A stretch of DNA of 43,818 bases from Chryseobacterium sp. Its GTDB lineage: Bacteria; Bacteroidota; Bacteroidia; Flavobacteriales; Weeksellaceae. Below are positions 16,457-28,800 of the stretch, piece after piece. Position 1 is the stretch's first letter; every line of letters begins with the position of its first letter. The notes below the pieces were generated by a model. That model saw only the letters and a list, made by a program, of their open reading frames with translations. It had not been told where the DNA came from and made no database searches. A program made the position numbers and the translations under genes. Location: positions 1-43,818 of the forward strand of contig QFQW01000027.1 in NCBI GenBank assembly GCA_003248755.1. Reading direction: 5' to 3'.

Positions 16457-16604
16457 TTTTGGATGTTTATTTTCTATTATAAACTAAAAGTTAAATCTTT
16501 ATAAAATTTCAGAAAATGGTATTTTGACAAATCAGAGTTATCCACAAAATTAATGTGATTTTGATAGTAATTTTATATTTATATTAACAATTTAAAACTC
16601 ATAA

Positions 16605-16632
16605 TTTTGTTCGATGAATAAGTTTATATTTG
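16605..16632 (+). promoter_or_regulatory. Promoter of the first giant secreted protein
   Basis: TTTTG at 16605-16609, 15-base spacer, TATATTTG at 16625-16632, an exact -7 match. The leader to the ATG at 16656 is under 20 bases. Confidence 0.65.
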
Positions 16633-16655
16633 CTTGCTTATGAAAACAAAGTGTG

Positions 16656-19600
16656 ATGAGAACAAATTTACTATCTAAAATTACGTTTTTTCCTTCCAAT
16701 TCCTTAAAGATTTTCTCTTTGTTGTTTTTAATCTTTTCTATTGGTATTAGTGCGCAAGGTTCGCTCACTATAAATCGTAATAGTTTCCCATCTGGGGCTC
16801 TAGGCTACGGTACGACTGATAATTGGTCGGCTACTACAAGCGGAAGTAATACAATTACTGGGAAAGCAGATATATATTCTGATAACGGTCAAACGACCTT
16901 ACAAATGAGGAACACTTCTACACCTCATTTATATAACGAGGTTGCAATGCCTGGAGCAATAACAAAAATTACTATAACTAAAGCTTCCGGAACAGATAGG
17001 GCTTTTATCCCAAGATTATCTGCAACTGCTGTGCAAACTTCTGCAACTGCAACAGGAGGAACGAATCTAAGCTCTCAAACAGCAGGAACTGTCTCTTGGA
17101 CTGTTGATCCTGCAGATAATTATAAATATTTTTATCTAACTTTAGGAGGAGGAGCTTTTTTTGCAAGTTCAATCGTTATAGAATATCAAACATCAACTAC
17201 CAGCTACACAGTTACCTTCAACGGAAATGGAAATACAGGTGGAACAATGGCTGCACAGTCGGCCAATACTGCAACGGCTTTAACAACTAATACTTTTTCT
17301 AAAACCGGATACAATTTTGGTGGATGGGCTTCTTCTGTTGCTAATGCTACGGCGGGAACAGTGGCTTATACTGATCATGCAACTTATCCTTTCTCAAGCA
17401 GTACTACACTATATTCAATATGGAATTTTGGTGTGGCTTATGATAATAATGGAGGTACAGGAACTATTGCCTCTCAGACAGGTTATTATAACGGAACTGC
17501 AACTTCGGGTTCGTTGACATTGAATAACGGTTCCGGATTTACAAGAACCGGATATACATTTGGTGGTTGGAAAACTACTGCTGCCGGTACGTCAGCCAAT
17601 TACGCAGGGTCGGGTACTTATACTCATTCCGGATCTAGTGCATCGGTGACGCTCTATGCTCATTGGGTGCCTGTTACCTATACGCTTACGTATAATGGTA
17701 ATGATCAATCCAGCGATGCGGGAACAATACCATCGAATGTCAGCTATACAGGAGGTCAGGCGGGGGTTGTGTTAGAGAACCCGACGACGCTTACAAAGGA
17801 TGGTTATATTCTTTCCAGCTGGTTCAGTCAAGTTGATGGTTCTCAATCTGCAACAAGTTATGCATTAGGAAGTCAATATTCTTCTACAATGCCGAGTAAT
17901 AATATTACGATATATGCACGTTGGAGATTCTCGGTTGCTTATGATAGTAATGGAGGTACGGGAAGTGTTGCCACTCAAAGTAATTATTATAATGGAACTA
18001 CAGGAGTTAAATCCGGAACTTTGACATTGAGTAGCGGTTCGGGGCTTACACGAACAGGTTATACTTTTGGCGGTTGGAAAACTTCTGCTTCCGGTACTTC
18101 TGCAGATTACCAGGGTGGAGATCTCTATACCCATTCTGGGACTAATGCTACGAGAACACTTTATGCACATTGGATTCTTAATGAATCAACGCTTACGGCG
18201 ACACCTGAGGTGCTTTCGGGTTTCAATTATGTAGAGAGTCACGGTCCTTCTTCCTCGCAATCTTTCACTGTTGAGGGGATTCATTTGGATGGTTCGGCTG
18301 TCAATCTGTTGCCGGGAGATAATTATGAAATATCTTTAGATAATGGAACAACTTGGTTTAACTATGCAAATGCACCGGTTCCTGTTGCTTATTCGGGGAC
18401 TTCTTTTACTGCTACAGTTTTGGTTCGTTTGATGGCAGGTTTGCCAGCTGGCACTTATAGTCATCCGAGTAATAATATTATTGCAATAGAAGGTGGAGGT
18501 GATGGTTCGGGCCCTATCGTAACATTGCAGGGTTCTGTGTCTGCGTGTTTGGCGCCTACAACACAATCTTCGGTTTCGTCCTTTGGCTCAGTTGCCGCTT
18601 TTGGGATGACTGTCAATTTAACGGCAGGTAATGGATTAGGAAGAATAGTTAAAATTAATACAACTAACAGCTTCACAGATCCTGTAAGTTCTAATGCTTT
18701 GCCGGCTGCTAATACGGTTTATTCAGGAAGTGGAGAACAAGTAGTGTATGCAGGAGCGGGGAATAGTGTTTCCGTTACGGGTCTGGCACATTCTACAACA
18801 TACTGGGTAAGAGTGTATGAATATAACATCTGTTCAAATAATTATATATATAATACAACAACTATTACAAATAACCCGAGAAGCCAAGCTACTATTTGTG
18901 ATGTTCCGGTTAATCCAAATGGGGAGATCACGCCATCTGCGAGTCCAAACTGCGGTAGCGCTGTTTTGATCTATGAACATGGAACCAATCAGCCTCAATC
19001 AGGAGTTACTTACTATTGGCAAACTTCAGCATCCGGTACTTCATTGACAAATCCTGTTGCGTTTACGGGAGGTTCTATGGTTTCAGATCCTTATGAAGTA
19101 GCAACTTCCGGATATTATTATGTACGTGCATATAATGGAAATTGCTGGAGTGCTGGTTCTTACGCTATGCAGTCGCAAGTTACTATCAGTACCTCTGCAA
19201 ATATCAGTACGCAACCAATTGACCAAAGTGTGGTAACTGGAGCTAATGTGAGCTTTACGGTAGTGGCATCCGGAACGGCACCATATACATATCAGTGGCA
19301 AGAAAGTCCAACTGGAGTGGCCGGAACTTGGGCAACAGTGGGTACGGCTGCTACATATACTATTAATGGTGTTACAACTAGTAGAAATGGTTACAAATAC
19401 CGAGTGATTGTGGGTAATGCCTGTGCAAGTAAGATATCAAATGTAGTAACACTTACTGTAAATGTACAGCCTGTTTCTATCTGGAGTAATGAGATTACCG
19501 GTACTAATCCGGGGCAGACAGCTGGTTATTATACAACAGGAGATGTGAAAAATGCAAATATTACGGTGTCTGGTATTAGTAAAGGTTCCGGAATTACTGG

Positions 19601-22600
19601 TGCGGTGGCTAATAATCGCTATAATGCAAGTGGATGGACAACGTCTTCTAGTCTGGATGCAGATGATTATTTTGAATTTACACTTACTCCTATTAATGGA
19701 TATAAAATTAATTTCGACAGCTTTGAATATACAGGTCAATTATCTTCCGGTAGTTCTAATCAGGCGTTCCGTTCAAGTCTGGATAACTTTGCTACTAATA
19801 TTGGGACTCCAACCGTTACCGGTACAACAATTAATTTATCAGATGCGGCATATCAGAATGTAACCGGACCTATTACATTCAGGTTTTATGTGTATGGGGT
19901 GGGAGCGGCGTCAAGAACTTATAGTATCAATGATTTTGATTTTAGTGGGAATGTAGATGTTGCGGTATCAACTTGTACGCCGGCGACGATTACGGCTTTT
20001 CCGACAACAGGTCCTGCGGGAACTATTGTTACTATAACGGGAGCTGATTTTGATGCTTCATCAACGGTTAAATTTGGAACTGCTGATGCAACGGTAGAAT
20101 ATGTAAGTGCAACGCAATTGAAAGCTACCGTTCCGGCAACTGCGGATGGAGATATTATTGTTGATACGACATTGGATTGTGATTCAGAAACGGCATTTAC
20201 TTTAATTAGTACTGATGTTTCTGGTTGTGAATCGTTAGCTGGTGGATCAGGAAGTGCTAATGCATCGGATATTATTATCTATGAAATTTATGATGAGAAT
20301 GGAGGTAATGGTGGAATTGTGTCCTTGTATAATAGAACGGGAGCAATGGTTGATCTTACTGGTTACTCCATTCAAAGAGCCTCGACTTATGGTGAAACTT
20401 ATACAACTTATGCAAACCTTACGGGAACTATTGCTTCTCAAGCCGTTGCTGTGATAGGTGTAAGTTCTTCAACTTGTGGTTATACGCCAACTGGTAACGG
20501 AAATTTTGGTGCAACCGGATTTAATGGAAATGATGGTTTCAGATTAGTCAAGAATTCGGTTATTATTGATGATGTGAGAACGCCAAATCAAATTGGGTAT
20601 TACTTAAAAAGAAAGAATGAACATTTATCTCCAAATACAACTTATACTGATTCTGAATGGACTACGGACGATATAGAACAGGGTGAATGTCTTACGGGAG
20701 TGGTTGCTCAGCCGCCTGTTATCAAAGCAGCGCCGGTGGTTACCTCACAGCCTTCTTATACGGTTAATTGTGATGTGGTGAATGCTTCGCTTGCACTTAC
20801 TGCAACGGAAGGTCTTGCGGGAGGAGCCGGTTTGGTTTATCAGTGGTATGTTTTAGGTTCTTCGGGAACATGGACCGCTGTTTCTAATGGAGGCGTTTAT
20901 TCTGGGGCTACTTCTCAGACATTAACTATTAGTGATATAACAGGACTTAATAATTATCAGTATTACTGTCAGGTAAGAGAAAATACAGTTACTTGTTTCG
21001 TTGCAACAACTGCAACACAAATCAAAGAAGCTGCTAATACTTGGTCTAGTAATGTTTGGTCCAATGGGACACCGGTTTTGGGAAGTAAGGTCATTATTGC
21101 AGGAAGTTATAATACGCAGACTAATGGAGCTTTGGATGTTTGTAATCTTACAGTTAATTCAGGAGGAAGTGTTAGAGTTAGGCCGGATTATCCGGTTGTG
21201 GTTAAAGAGAAAATTATTAATCATTCTACTGCAGCCAACTTTGTTGTAGAAAGTGATGCGAATCTTATTCAGACAGATAATGTGGCTAATGAAGGGAGTA
21301 TTACTGTAGAAAGACGAGTGACGGGTATGAATAATGTTTCTACACAGATGGATTACGTCTATTGGAGTTCACCTGTAAGTGGTCAGATTATCAAAGGTGC
21401 AGCGGGTTTCTCTCCTAATACACCTGCAAACGGTTATTTACAATACAATGAATCTAATGATAAGTTTACGGTAACTGGCGATGCAACTTTCCTTACAGGT
21501 AAGGGTTATGCGATTCGTGCGGAAACCGGAACAAACGGATATACTAAAACTTATGCTTTTGCAGGAACACCTAATAATGGTAATCTGCAATATCAAAATC
21601 TGAAATGGACTGATAATATTCATGGTTATAATTTGGTTGGTAACCCTTATCCTTCTAATATTGATTTTGATGCGCTTTATGCTCTTAACAATGGGAAGAT
21701 TTATAACACAGCCTGGTTCTGGACTAATATTAATTATGTTTCAACACAAATGGGATCAGGTTATACAGGTAATAACTATGCTGTTTATAACGGTTCCGGA
21801 GGTGTGCCTCCTGCTTACGACTGGGCAGATTATGATCCGGAAAACCCAAGCGGAATCACGCCAAATGGTAAAGTGAAAGTAGGGCAGGCGTTTATAATTC
21901 AAACTAAATCGGGAGGAAAGGATGTTCCGCTTAATTTTAATAATTCGATGCGTGTTGCGGATAATGGGACATTCTATCAAAAATCAGGTGATGCCAAAAA
22001 CCGTTTTTGGTTAACGATGAAAAGCCCTAAAAATATGGTCAATACAATTTTGATTGGTTATATTACCGGAGCAACCAATGATTATGAAACTGATTTTGAC
22101 GGAGAGTTGTTTGTTGTGGGTTCAGATTCTTTCTATTCGATTTTAGGAGCTAAAAAATTAGCCATTCAAGGTAAAGCAAATCATTTTTCTGAAGAAGATG
22201 TTGTAACACTGGGGAATGTTTTTGCAGATAATGGAAACTATACCATTGCTCTACAAACAAAAGAAGGTATTTTTGAAAATAATCATACAATTTACCTTAG
22301 AGATAAATTATTGAATAAGTATATTAATCTAAGTAACAATAGTGACGGTTATACCTTCGGAGCTACAAAAGGAACCTTGGCTACACGTTTTGAAATTGTT
22401 TATAAAGATGGAACAGTTCTGGGTAATCAAGAACTTGATAAATCGGAATTCTTGGTTTACAGAAGTGGTGAAAATTTCGTACTTCAATCTTCTAAGAAAA
22501 TTGGTAATGTTGAGGTTTATGATGCGGGAGGTAAGCTTGTGAAGCAATTGCATTCAAATGATAAGAAGCTCAATATCGATTCTGATAATTTGCCAACAGG

Positions 22601-22661
22601 GGTTTATATTATAAAAGCAGAGAATTCTGGAGATATAAGGACAAAAAAAATTATTAAATAA
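16656..22661 (+). CDS. Giant T9SS-secreted multidomain surface protein
   Basis: 2001 residues from the ATG at 16656 (a GTG one codon earlier is in frame). The signal peptide ends near SIGISAQG. About residues 184-507 are four Listeria-Bacteroides (InlB B-type) repeats, each ending in aromatic blocks such as GYTFGGWK and LYAHW; repeats 2 and 4 are especially alike. Ig-like and fibronectin-like regions follow, then an IPT/TIG-like domain (about 1107-1184, TGPAGTIVTITGADF), a lamin-tail-like domain (about 1202-1280, IIIYEIYDENG), an Ig-like domain (about 1358-1446), and a long C-terminal module with YWSSP, GNPYPSNIDF and AWFWTN. The last 75 residues are a T9SS type A sorting domain ending in RTKKIIK. 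Likely a cell-surface adhesin or matrix protein; ligand unknown. Confidence 0.88.
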   Translation: MRTNLLSKITFFPSNSLKIFSLLFLIFSIGISAQGSLTINRNSFPSGALGYGTTDNWSATTSGSNTITGKADIYSDNGQTTLQMRNTSTPHLYNEVAMPGAITKITITKASGTDRAFIPRLSATAVQTSATATGGTNLSSQTAGTVSWTVDPADNYKYFYLTLGGGAFFASSIVIEYQTSTTSYTVTFNGNGNTGGTMAAQSANTATALTTNTFSKTGYNFGGWASSVANATAGTVAYTDHATYPFSSSTTLYSIWNFGVAYDNNGGTGTIASQTGYYNGTATSGSLTLNNGSGFTRTGYTFGGWKTTAAGTSANYAGSGTYTHSGSSASVTLYAHWVPVTYTLTYNGNDQSSDAGTIPSNVSYTGGQAGVVLENPTTLTKDGYILSSWFSQVDGSQSATSYALGSQYSSTMPSNNITIYARWRFSVAYDSNGGTGSVATQSNYYNGTTGVKSGTLTLSSGSGLTRTGYTFGGWKTSASGTSADYQGGDLYTHSGTNATRTLYAHWILNESTLTATPEVLSGFNYVESHGPSSSQSFTVEGIHLDGSAVNLLPGDNYEISLDNGTTWFNYANAPVPVAYSGTSFTATVLVRLMAGLPAGTYSHPSNNIIAIEGGGDGSGPIVTLQGSVSACLAPTTQSSVSSFGSVAAFGMTVNLTAGNGLGRIVKINTTNSFTDPVSSNALPAANTVYSGSGEQVVYAGAGNSVSVTGLAHSTTYWVRVYEYNICSNNYIYNTTTITNNPRSQATICDVPVNPNGEITPSASPNCGSAVLIYEHGTNQPQSGVTYYWQTSASGTSLTNPVAFTGGSMVSDPYEVATSGYYYVRAYNGNCWSAGSYAMQSQVTISTSANISTQPIDQSVVTGANVSFTVVASGTAPYTYQWQESPTGVAGTWATVGTAATYTINGVTTSRNGYKYRVIVGNACASKISNVVTLTVNVQPVSIWSNEITGTNPGQTAGYYTTGDVKNANITVSGISKGSGITGAVANNRYNASGWTTSSSLDADDYFEFTLTPINGYKINFDSFEYTGQLSSGSSNQAFRSSLDNFATNIGTPTVTGTTINLSDAAYQNVTGPITFRFYVYGVGAASRTYSINDFDFSGNVDVAVSTCTPATITAFPTTGPAGTIVTITGADFDASSTVKFGTADATVEYVSATQLKATVPATADGDIIVDTTLDCDSETAFTLISTDVSGCESLAGGSGSANASDIIIYEIYDENGGNGGIVSLYNRTGAMVDLTGYSIQRASTYGETYTTYANLTGTIASQAVAVIGVSSSTCGYTPTGNGNFGATGFNGNDGFRLVKNSVIIDDVRTPNQIGYYLKRKNEHLSPNTTYTDSEWTTDDIEQGECLTGVVAQPPVIKAAPVVTSQPSYTVNCDVVNASLALTATEGLAGGAGLVYQWYVLGSSGTWTAVSNGGVYSGATSQTLTISDITGLNNYQYYCQVRENTVTCFVATTATQIKEAANTWSSNVWSNGTPVLGSKVIIAGSYNTQTNGALDVCNLTVNSGGSVRVRPDYPVVVKEKIINHSTAANFVVESDANLIQTDNVANEGSITVERRVTGMNNVSTQMDYVYWSSPVSGQIIKGAAGFSPNTPANGYLQYNESNDKFTVTGDATFLTGKGYAIRAETGTNGYTKTYAFAGTPNNGNLQYQNLKWTDNIHGYNLVGNPYPSNIDFDALYALNNGKIYNTAWFWTNINYVSTQMGSGYTGNNYAVYNGSGGVPPAYDWADYDPENPSGITPNGKVKVGQAFIIQTKSGGKDVPLNFNNSMRVADNGTFYQKSGDAKNRFWLTMKSPKNMVNTILIGYITGATNDYETDFDGELFVVGSDSFYSILGAKKLAIQGKANHFSEEDVVTLGNVFADNGNYTIALQTKEGIFENNHTIYLRDKLLNKYINLSNNSDGYTFGATKGTLATRFEIVYKDGTVLGNQELDKSEFLVYRSGENFVLQSSKKIGNVEVYDAGGKLVKQLHSNDKKLNIDSDNLPTGVYIIKAENSGDIRTKKIIK

Positions 22662-22678
22662 ATTTAAAAAATATCAAT

Positions 22679-22707
22679 AAAAAAGGCACTTTAGAGTGTC
22701 TTTTTTT
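22679..22707 (+). terminator. Hairpin terminator after the first giant gene
   Basis: AAAAAAGGCACT pairs with AGTGTCTTTTTT (one G-T pair) around a short loop, and the run of T continues to 22707. Confidence 0.8.
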
Positions 22708-22873
22708 ATTTCCAAATGTTGTAATAAAATTAAACGCTTATTTGAATATTCTTATTAAAATCCATTGTTTGATAGGTAATTGAAAATAAATTAACTTTTT
22801 TTATGCGTATGTGTAAAAATTAATTAATTTAGCGCCCTCATTTCAATTTGAAAAAAAAGAACCTATTATATCG

Positions 22874-25800
22874 ATGAAGAAAAATTTATTTAATTCACAA
22901 AACACAAAAAAACTTTATAACCTATTTCTATTACTGTTTCTATTATTCTTCTCTGGGAATGCTTGGGGACAGACATTATTATTATCTGATGATTTTACAG
23001 GTTTAACAGTAGGTAATAATTTAGCAGGTCAGAGTTCTTGGGTAAAGGGAGGTACTGGGCCGGATGCTACGATTGCCAATAGCACACCTTTGACATATTC
23101 TGGATACAATGGAGGAGGTGCAGAATATGTTCAAATGCCGAGCGGAAATACAACAACAAGTAGGGTTTATAAAAGTTTTACTTCAACCACGGCTGTTGGA
23201 AACTCATTTTATATTTCGTTTTTATTAAGATTATCATCAGCAACTTCTACTGGAGATTATTTTGCTACCTTGGGAGATCCAAGTACGGGAAGTACCTATG
23301 CTCCGAGAATTTTCGCGAAAACTAGTGGAGCTGGATTTGTACTTGGGGTTTCTAAAGCTTCTAATACAGCTACGTATGGTAGTACAGTACTAACATTTAA
23401 CACTACTTACTTAGTTGTTTTAAGATTTTCTGGGGTTAGTGGTAATACTAATGATTTAACTTATTTGAGGATTAATCCAGCTTTATCTTCTGAACCTACT
23501 ATTGGTTCGGCTTATACAACGGTTCCTGCTTCTGATGCAGATGCAGGATATGCGTCTGGTAATATAGGTAATTTCCATTGGCATAATAGATCTACAAACA
23601 ATCCCGTTGGAGCATTTGATGGATTAAGAATTTCTTATGCTTCTACAAGTGCATCTGCTTGGACTGCATTAGCTGCTGGTTCTTCTAACTCGGCTCCAAC
23701 AGCTTCGTCGGTTTCTGTTTCCGGGACTACAAAAGTGGGGCAACTTCTCACGGGGAGCTATGCTTATTCTGATTCAGATAGTGACCCACAAGGAACTTCT
23801 ACCTTTAAATGGTATCGAGCAGATGATAGCTCAGGTACCAACGAAGCGGCAATAAGCGGAGCAACATCCTCAACTTATACATTAGTTGCTGGTGATTTAG
23901 GAAAATATATTCGTTTTAGTGTTATACCAGTTGCTACAACAGGAACTACAACGGGTACAGAAACTTTCAGCTCTCGAGTTGGACCAGTATTAACAAATGC
24001 TATTCAGTCTAATGGTACTGGAGGAGGGAATTGGGCTTCAGCATCTACTTGGCAAGGAGGTGTTGTTCCTACAACAACAGATAAAGTTGAAATTCTTTCC
24101 AGTGATATTGTATATACTTCGGCCTCTATAACAAGAACAGAAACAACAATAATTAACGGAACTTTTCAATTAAATAATGGTGGGTATGCTGGAGGGACAG
24201 CTTTTTCTTATGCTACAACAGGGAGTTCGTTAGTTTTCAATAATGGAAGTGTATATGTGGTAGGTTCTGGTAATGCATTTTGGCCAACAACTAATTCACC
24301 ATATAATGTAATAATTAATACAGGTTCTGGAACGCAGCTTAATACAAATGTCGGCGCAGTCAATGGAACTTTGACGCTTAACGGACAATTAGATGCTGTC
24401 AATGCAATAACTGTCAATGGAACTTTGCAATTAAATTCTGGAGGATATATCTCCTCCAATGTACCTGTTTATGGGCCTTCATCTACATTGTTATATAATA
24501 CAACTTACGGAGTTGGTACGGAATGGACTACTACGGGTACAATTGCGGGAAGTGGGATTCCAAATAATGTTACTATTCAAAATAATGCTGCAGTTAATTA
24601 TTCTTCGGGTGCTGCAAGAGGAATGGCGGGTAATCTTAATATTATCTCGGGATCATTAACAGCCGGAGATGTTTTGAATGTTAAAGGTAATGTTATAAAT
24701 GCAGGAACGTTAACAACGAATTCTACCGCAAATATTACAGGAACAGCTTCCAATTCCGGGACATTTAATTCTAATAATGTTTCTAATATTACAGGTAATT
24801 TTACTAATACAGGTACTCTTAGTTTGGGAGGTGATTTAAAATTGGCGGCGAACTGGGCTAACTCTTCTACATTTAATCCAAATAGTAAAGCGGTCTTTTT
24901 CAACGGTACAGGATTACAAACTATTACTAATACAAACTCAGCAAATAGTAATACTGAGACATTTAGTTATCTTATAAACGATAAGTCTTCCGGAACTTTG
25001 CAATTAAGCAGTAATGTGATTGTAAATGCAACGTCAGGCAGTGTCTTGCAACTTATCAATGCTTCTAATTTGGATTTGGCTGGTAAAACATTGACATTGT
25101 CAGGGGATAATGGAAATATTTTAGTTTCAGGAGGAGTTAGAAATATTATTTCGAGTGTGACAGGAGGTGTATTTTCAATTACCGGTAATAAGGTTGTAAC
25201 ATCTTCAAGTAGCGGGTCTTTGGTTTTAGGAGCAACTGCTAATCCAAGTTTTTTAACAACTGCTTTAAATAAAGGTTTGAATTTTGGAGCAGGAAACTTA
25301 ACTACTATTAATAGTATTTTACAAATAAATTCAAATGGTTACGCAGATGTAAATACTCCGAAATATTCCAGTACTTCTACATTGATTTATAATTCTGTAG
25401 GTCCTTATGGAGTGAATATAGAATGGATAGGTAATTCTAATACGGCAGGAACGGGAATTCCTCAAAATGTTACACTCAATGCTTCTAATATTACAATGCC
25501 TGCAGGGGCAAGAGGTTTAGCAGGAGTTTTAACTATTAATTCAGGAAGTACAATTAATCTGGAAGGGACAATTGGTTCTGATCTTAGTATTGGAGGAAAC
25601 CTTGTGAATAGTGGAGCATTTAATACTAATAGTAGAGCTGTGATTTTTAACGGGACTGTGGCTCAGACTATAACAGGGTCTACTACATTTGATTATCTAA
25701 CTCTTAATAACTTCATAGGACTTACTTTAAACGGAAGTTCTAGCGCGGTTGTTGTCAATCAAACTCTTGCTTTAACAGCGGGTAAAATAACATTGGGAGC

Positions 25801-28800
25801 TAATAACTTGACGGTAGGGCCTTCTGGAACTATCACTGGAAATAGCTCATCTAACTATATTGTCACTTCTGGGACAGGTCAGCTTAAAAGAACAATAGCT
25901 TCTAATGCGGTTGTTTTTCCTGTAGGATCTTCAACGGTTTATAATCCAATTACATTTACTAATTCAGGCACATCCGATGTGTATGGAATTATCTTAACAT
26001 CAGGTACTGTCCCAAATGTTCAAGATGCAACATCCACGGTAAACGACAGATGGCTTGTTTCTGAAGCAACAGCCGGAGGAAGTAATCTTACAGTTGTCCC
26101 TCAATGGAATACTGCGGATCAAGGAACTAATTTTGCTTCAGGAACTCAAGCTTATATTGGATTTTATAATGGTACATCTTGGACACAAAATGTAGCAACT
26201 ATTTCCGGAAGTAATCCTTACACGGCAACAAGCGCTTCTGCTTTTTTGCCAACAACTTTATCAGGGACACAATATTTTGCAGTTGGTAAGGATAATGGAT
26301 TCAAATGTGGTGTAACACCGATTACTTATTCACAAGGATTTAATTCTTCAACAGTACCAACTTGTTGGAATACTTCTCTTGTATCAACATCGACACAAAC
26401 TGCAACTAAAATCTCATATGTAACTTCGGGTACAAACCCTACAACTAATCCACAAGAGGGAAGTTACTTTGTAAGGTATAATTCTTATTCCAATTCGGGA
26501 GGGGCATCAGGTTCTGAAGAAAGATTGATTTCTAATCCACTATCTTCTATTGGAACACAAAGTGTAGATGTAGAGTTTTACTGGAGAAATGAAAATAGTA
26601 CATCATATAACTCTGGCAGCTATCTAAATGAAGGTGTTCAAATCCAATATTCTTTAGATGGGACAAATTGGACAGATGTTTCAGGAGGCTTTTTTGCAAG
26701 ATATGATTCTAGCATAACATCAGGGTCTGCAGCTTGGAATCTTAAAAAATTAACTTTACCTGCTGCTTGTAGTAATGCTTCTGTGTTTTATGTTGCATTC
26801 AAGTTTCATTCAGAATATGGAGATAATATGTATTTGGATAATGTTGTAGTAAAACAAAGTCCGGCTACGTTATTTGTAAATGGAGGTTCTTCAGCAACAT
26901 TAAGCTTTGGAACTAATAATATAGGTTCAACGGTTACAATTCAAACCTTTAGTCTGTCAGGAGCTAATTTAACCGGTGCGCCATCTAATATCACATTGAC
27001 TGCGCCAACAGATTTTCAGATATCTTCCGATGGTGGAACTACTTGGGCTAGTTCGTTGAATGTTGCTTATACCACATCAACATTATCTGCTCATGAGATA
27101 TCTGTAAAATATATTCCATCAACTTGTGGAAGTATCTCATCAGGAACAATAGCATTGAGTGGAGGTGGAGTTTCTACTTACCCAACAGTTTCTCTTTCGG
27201 GAACAGCAACATTGGCTAAGCCAACAACTAATGCTACTGATATTACAGCTACTACATTTACCGCGAATTGGGGAGCTGTGATTGGAGCTACAGGATATGA
27301 ATTAGATGTTTATACAATGTCAGCTGGAACAGCCACTTTGACAAACGGTTTTGATGATGGTATTGTAGCGCCGACGGATTGGTCATATACAGGTATTAGT
27401 AGTACATATACTACGAGTGGAAATTATGGACAATCTTCTCCTTCAGTTAGTTTTGATACAACTGCGGATAAAATTTTAACTCCTGTTCTTTCAGGTAGTG
27501 CCACGGAATTAAAATTCTGGATTAAAGGACAAGGGACAGCCGCATCAAGTGAATTCAGAATAAGAGGCTGGGATTCTGTAAATTCTCAATGGGTGGTGAT
27601 TCAAAATATAACTAGTTCTATTCCTACAACTGGTACTACAATTACATATAATGCTTCTACAACTCCTGCTTTACCTGCAAATATTACTCAGTTTGAGTTT
27701 TATTATAATCTGAAAACTTCAGGGAATGTTGCTTTGGATGACATTAGTATTAAATATAATTCTGTAGTTGAAACCTTGGTTAGTGGCTATAATCCGAAAA
27801 TAATCACGGGAGGTTCAATTGTATCTCAAATTGTTTCCGGACTTAATCCCAATACAACTTATTATTATAGAGTCAGAGCAACTAGCGGTTCTTGCGAATC
27901 AATTAATTCTACTGCTCAAACTGTTTTAACAACCAATACTATTGTATGGAATAACAATGCCTGGACAAACACTACAGGCCCTACTACGAGTTTAGATGCA
28001 ATTATTAGAGCACCTTATTATGTAAAAGTTAATGCAGATGAGTTTACAGTCCATAATTTGAAAATAGAAAATACAGGTTTGTTGAAAATTAAATCTGGGC
28101 ACGGAATTACTGTAAGTGGAGATATTACTACACCAGACAACAAAATTATTATAGAAAGTGATGCCAGTCTTACACAGACAAAACTTACAGATGGTAATAG
28201 CAATAATAAAGCTATAGCGAAAAGAAATGTGAAAATGAAAACAACCGATTATACCTATTGGAGTTCTCCTTTGAATGATCAGGTTCTATTGAATACTTCT
28301 AATGTCAATGCAACTAACAGTAGCGGAGGTTTCTCTCCTGGAACGCCGAATAACAGGACTTTTGAATACAATGAGCCAAATGATACTTTTAAAGCAACAA
28401 CAGATTCAAAATTTGTGACAGCAAAAGGTTATGCTATTAGAGGAAAATCAGGATATGGTACTATGCTTGCACAAGATTCATTAACTTTTGCGGGGAATCT
28501 TCATAACGGAGATTATACGATTCAACTTCAGAAATCTAAAAATACGGTAACTGGAGGTGTGACTTATGAGCACGGTTACAATATGATAGGTAATCCTTAT
28601 CCATCCAACATAGATTTTATTAAGCTATATAATCTGAGTCAGGGTAATGGAGTGAAAAATAGTGATTTGATCTATGGTAAAGCTTGGTTCTGGACAAATG
28701 TTCCTGGAGCACCAACAACTCAAGGAGGTTCAGCTTATACTCCAAATAACTATGCTATTTTATCTCTTGCAGGTGGAGCGCCGGCAACAGGAATAGATCA

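Noticed and set aside
24598..24903. 101-codon minus-strand open frame inside the second giant gene
   Set aside because: Repetitive Asn/Thr-rich coding sequence often leaves open antisense frames; the translation has no family resemblance and no promoter.
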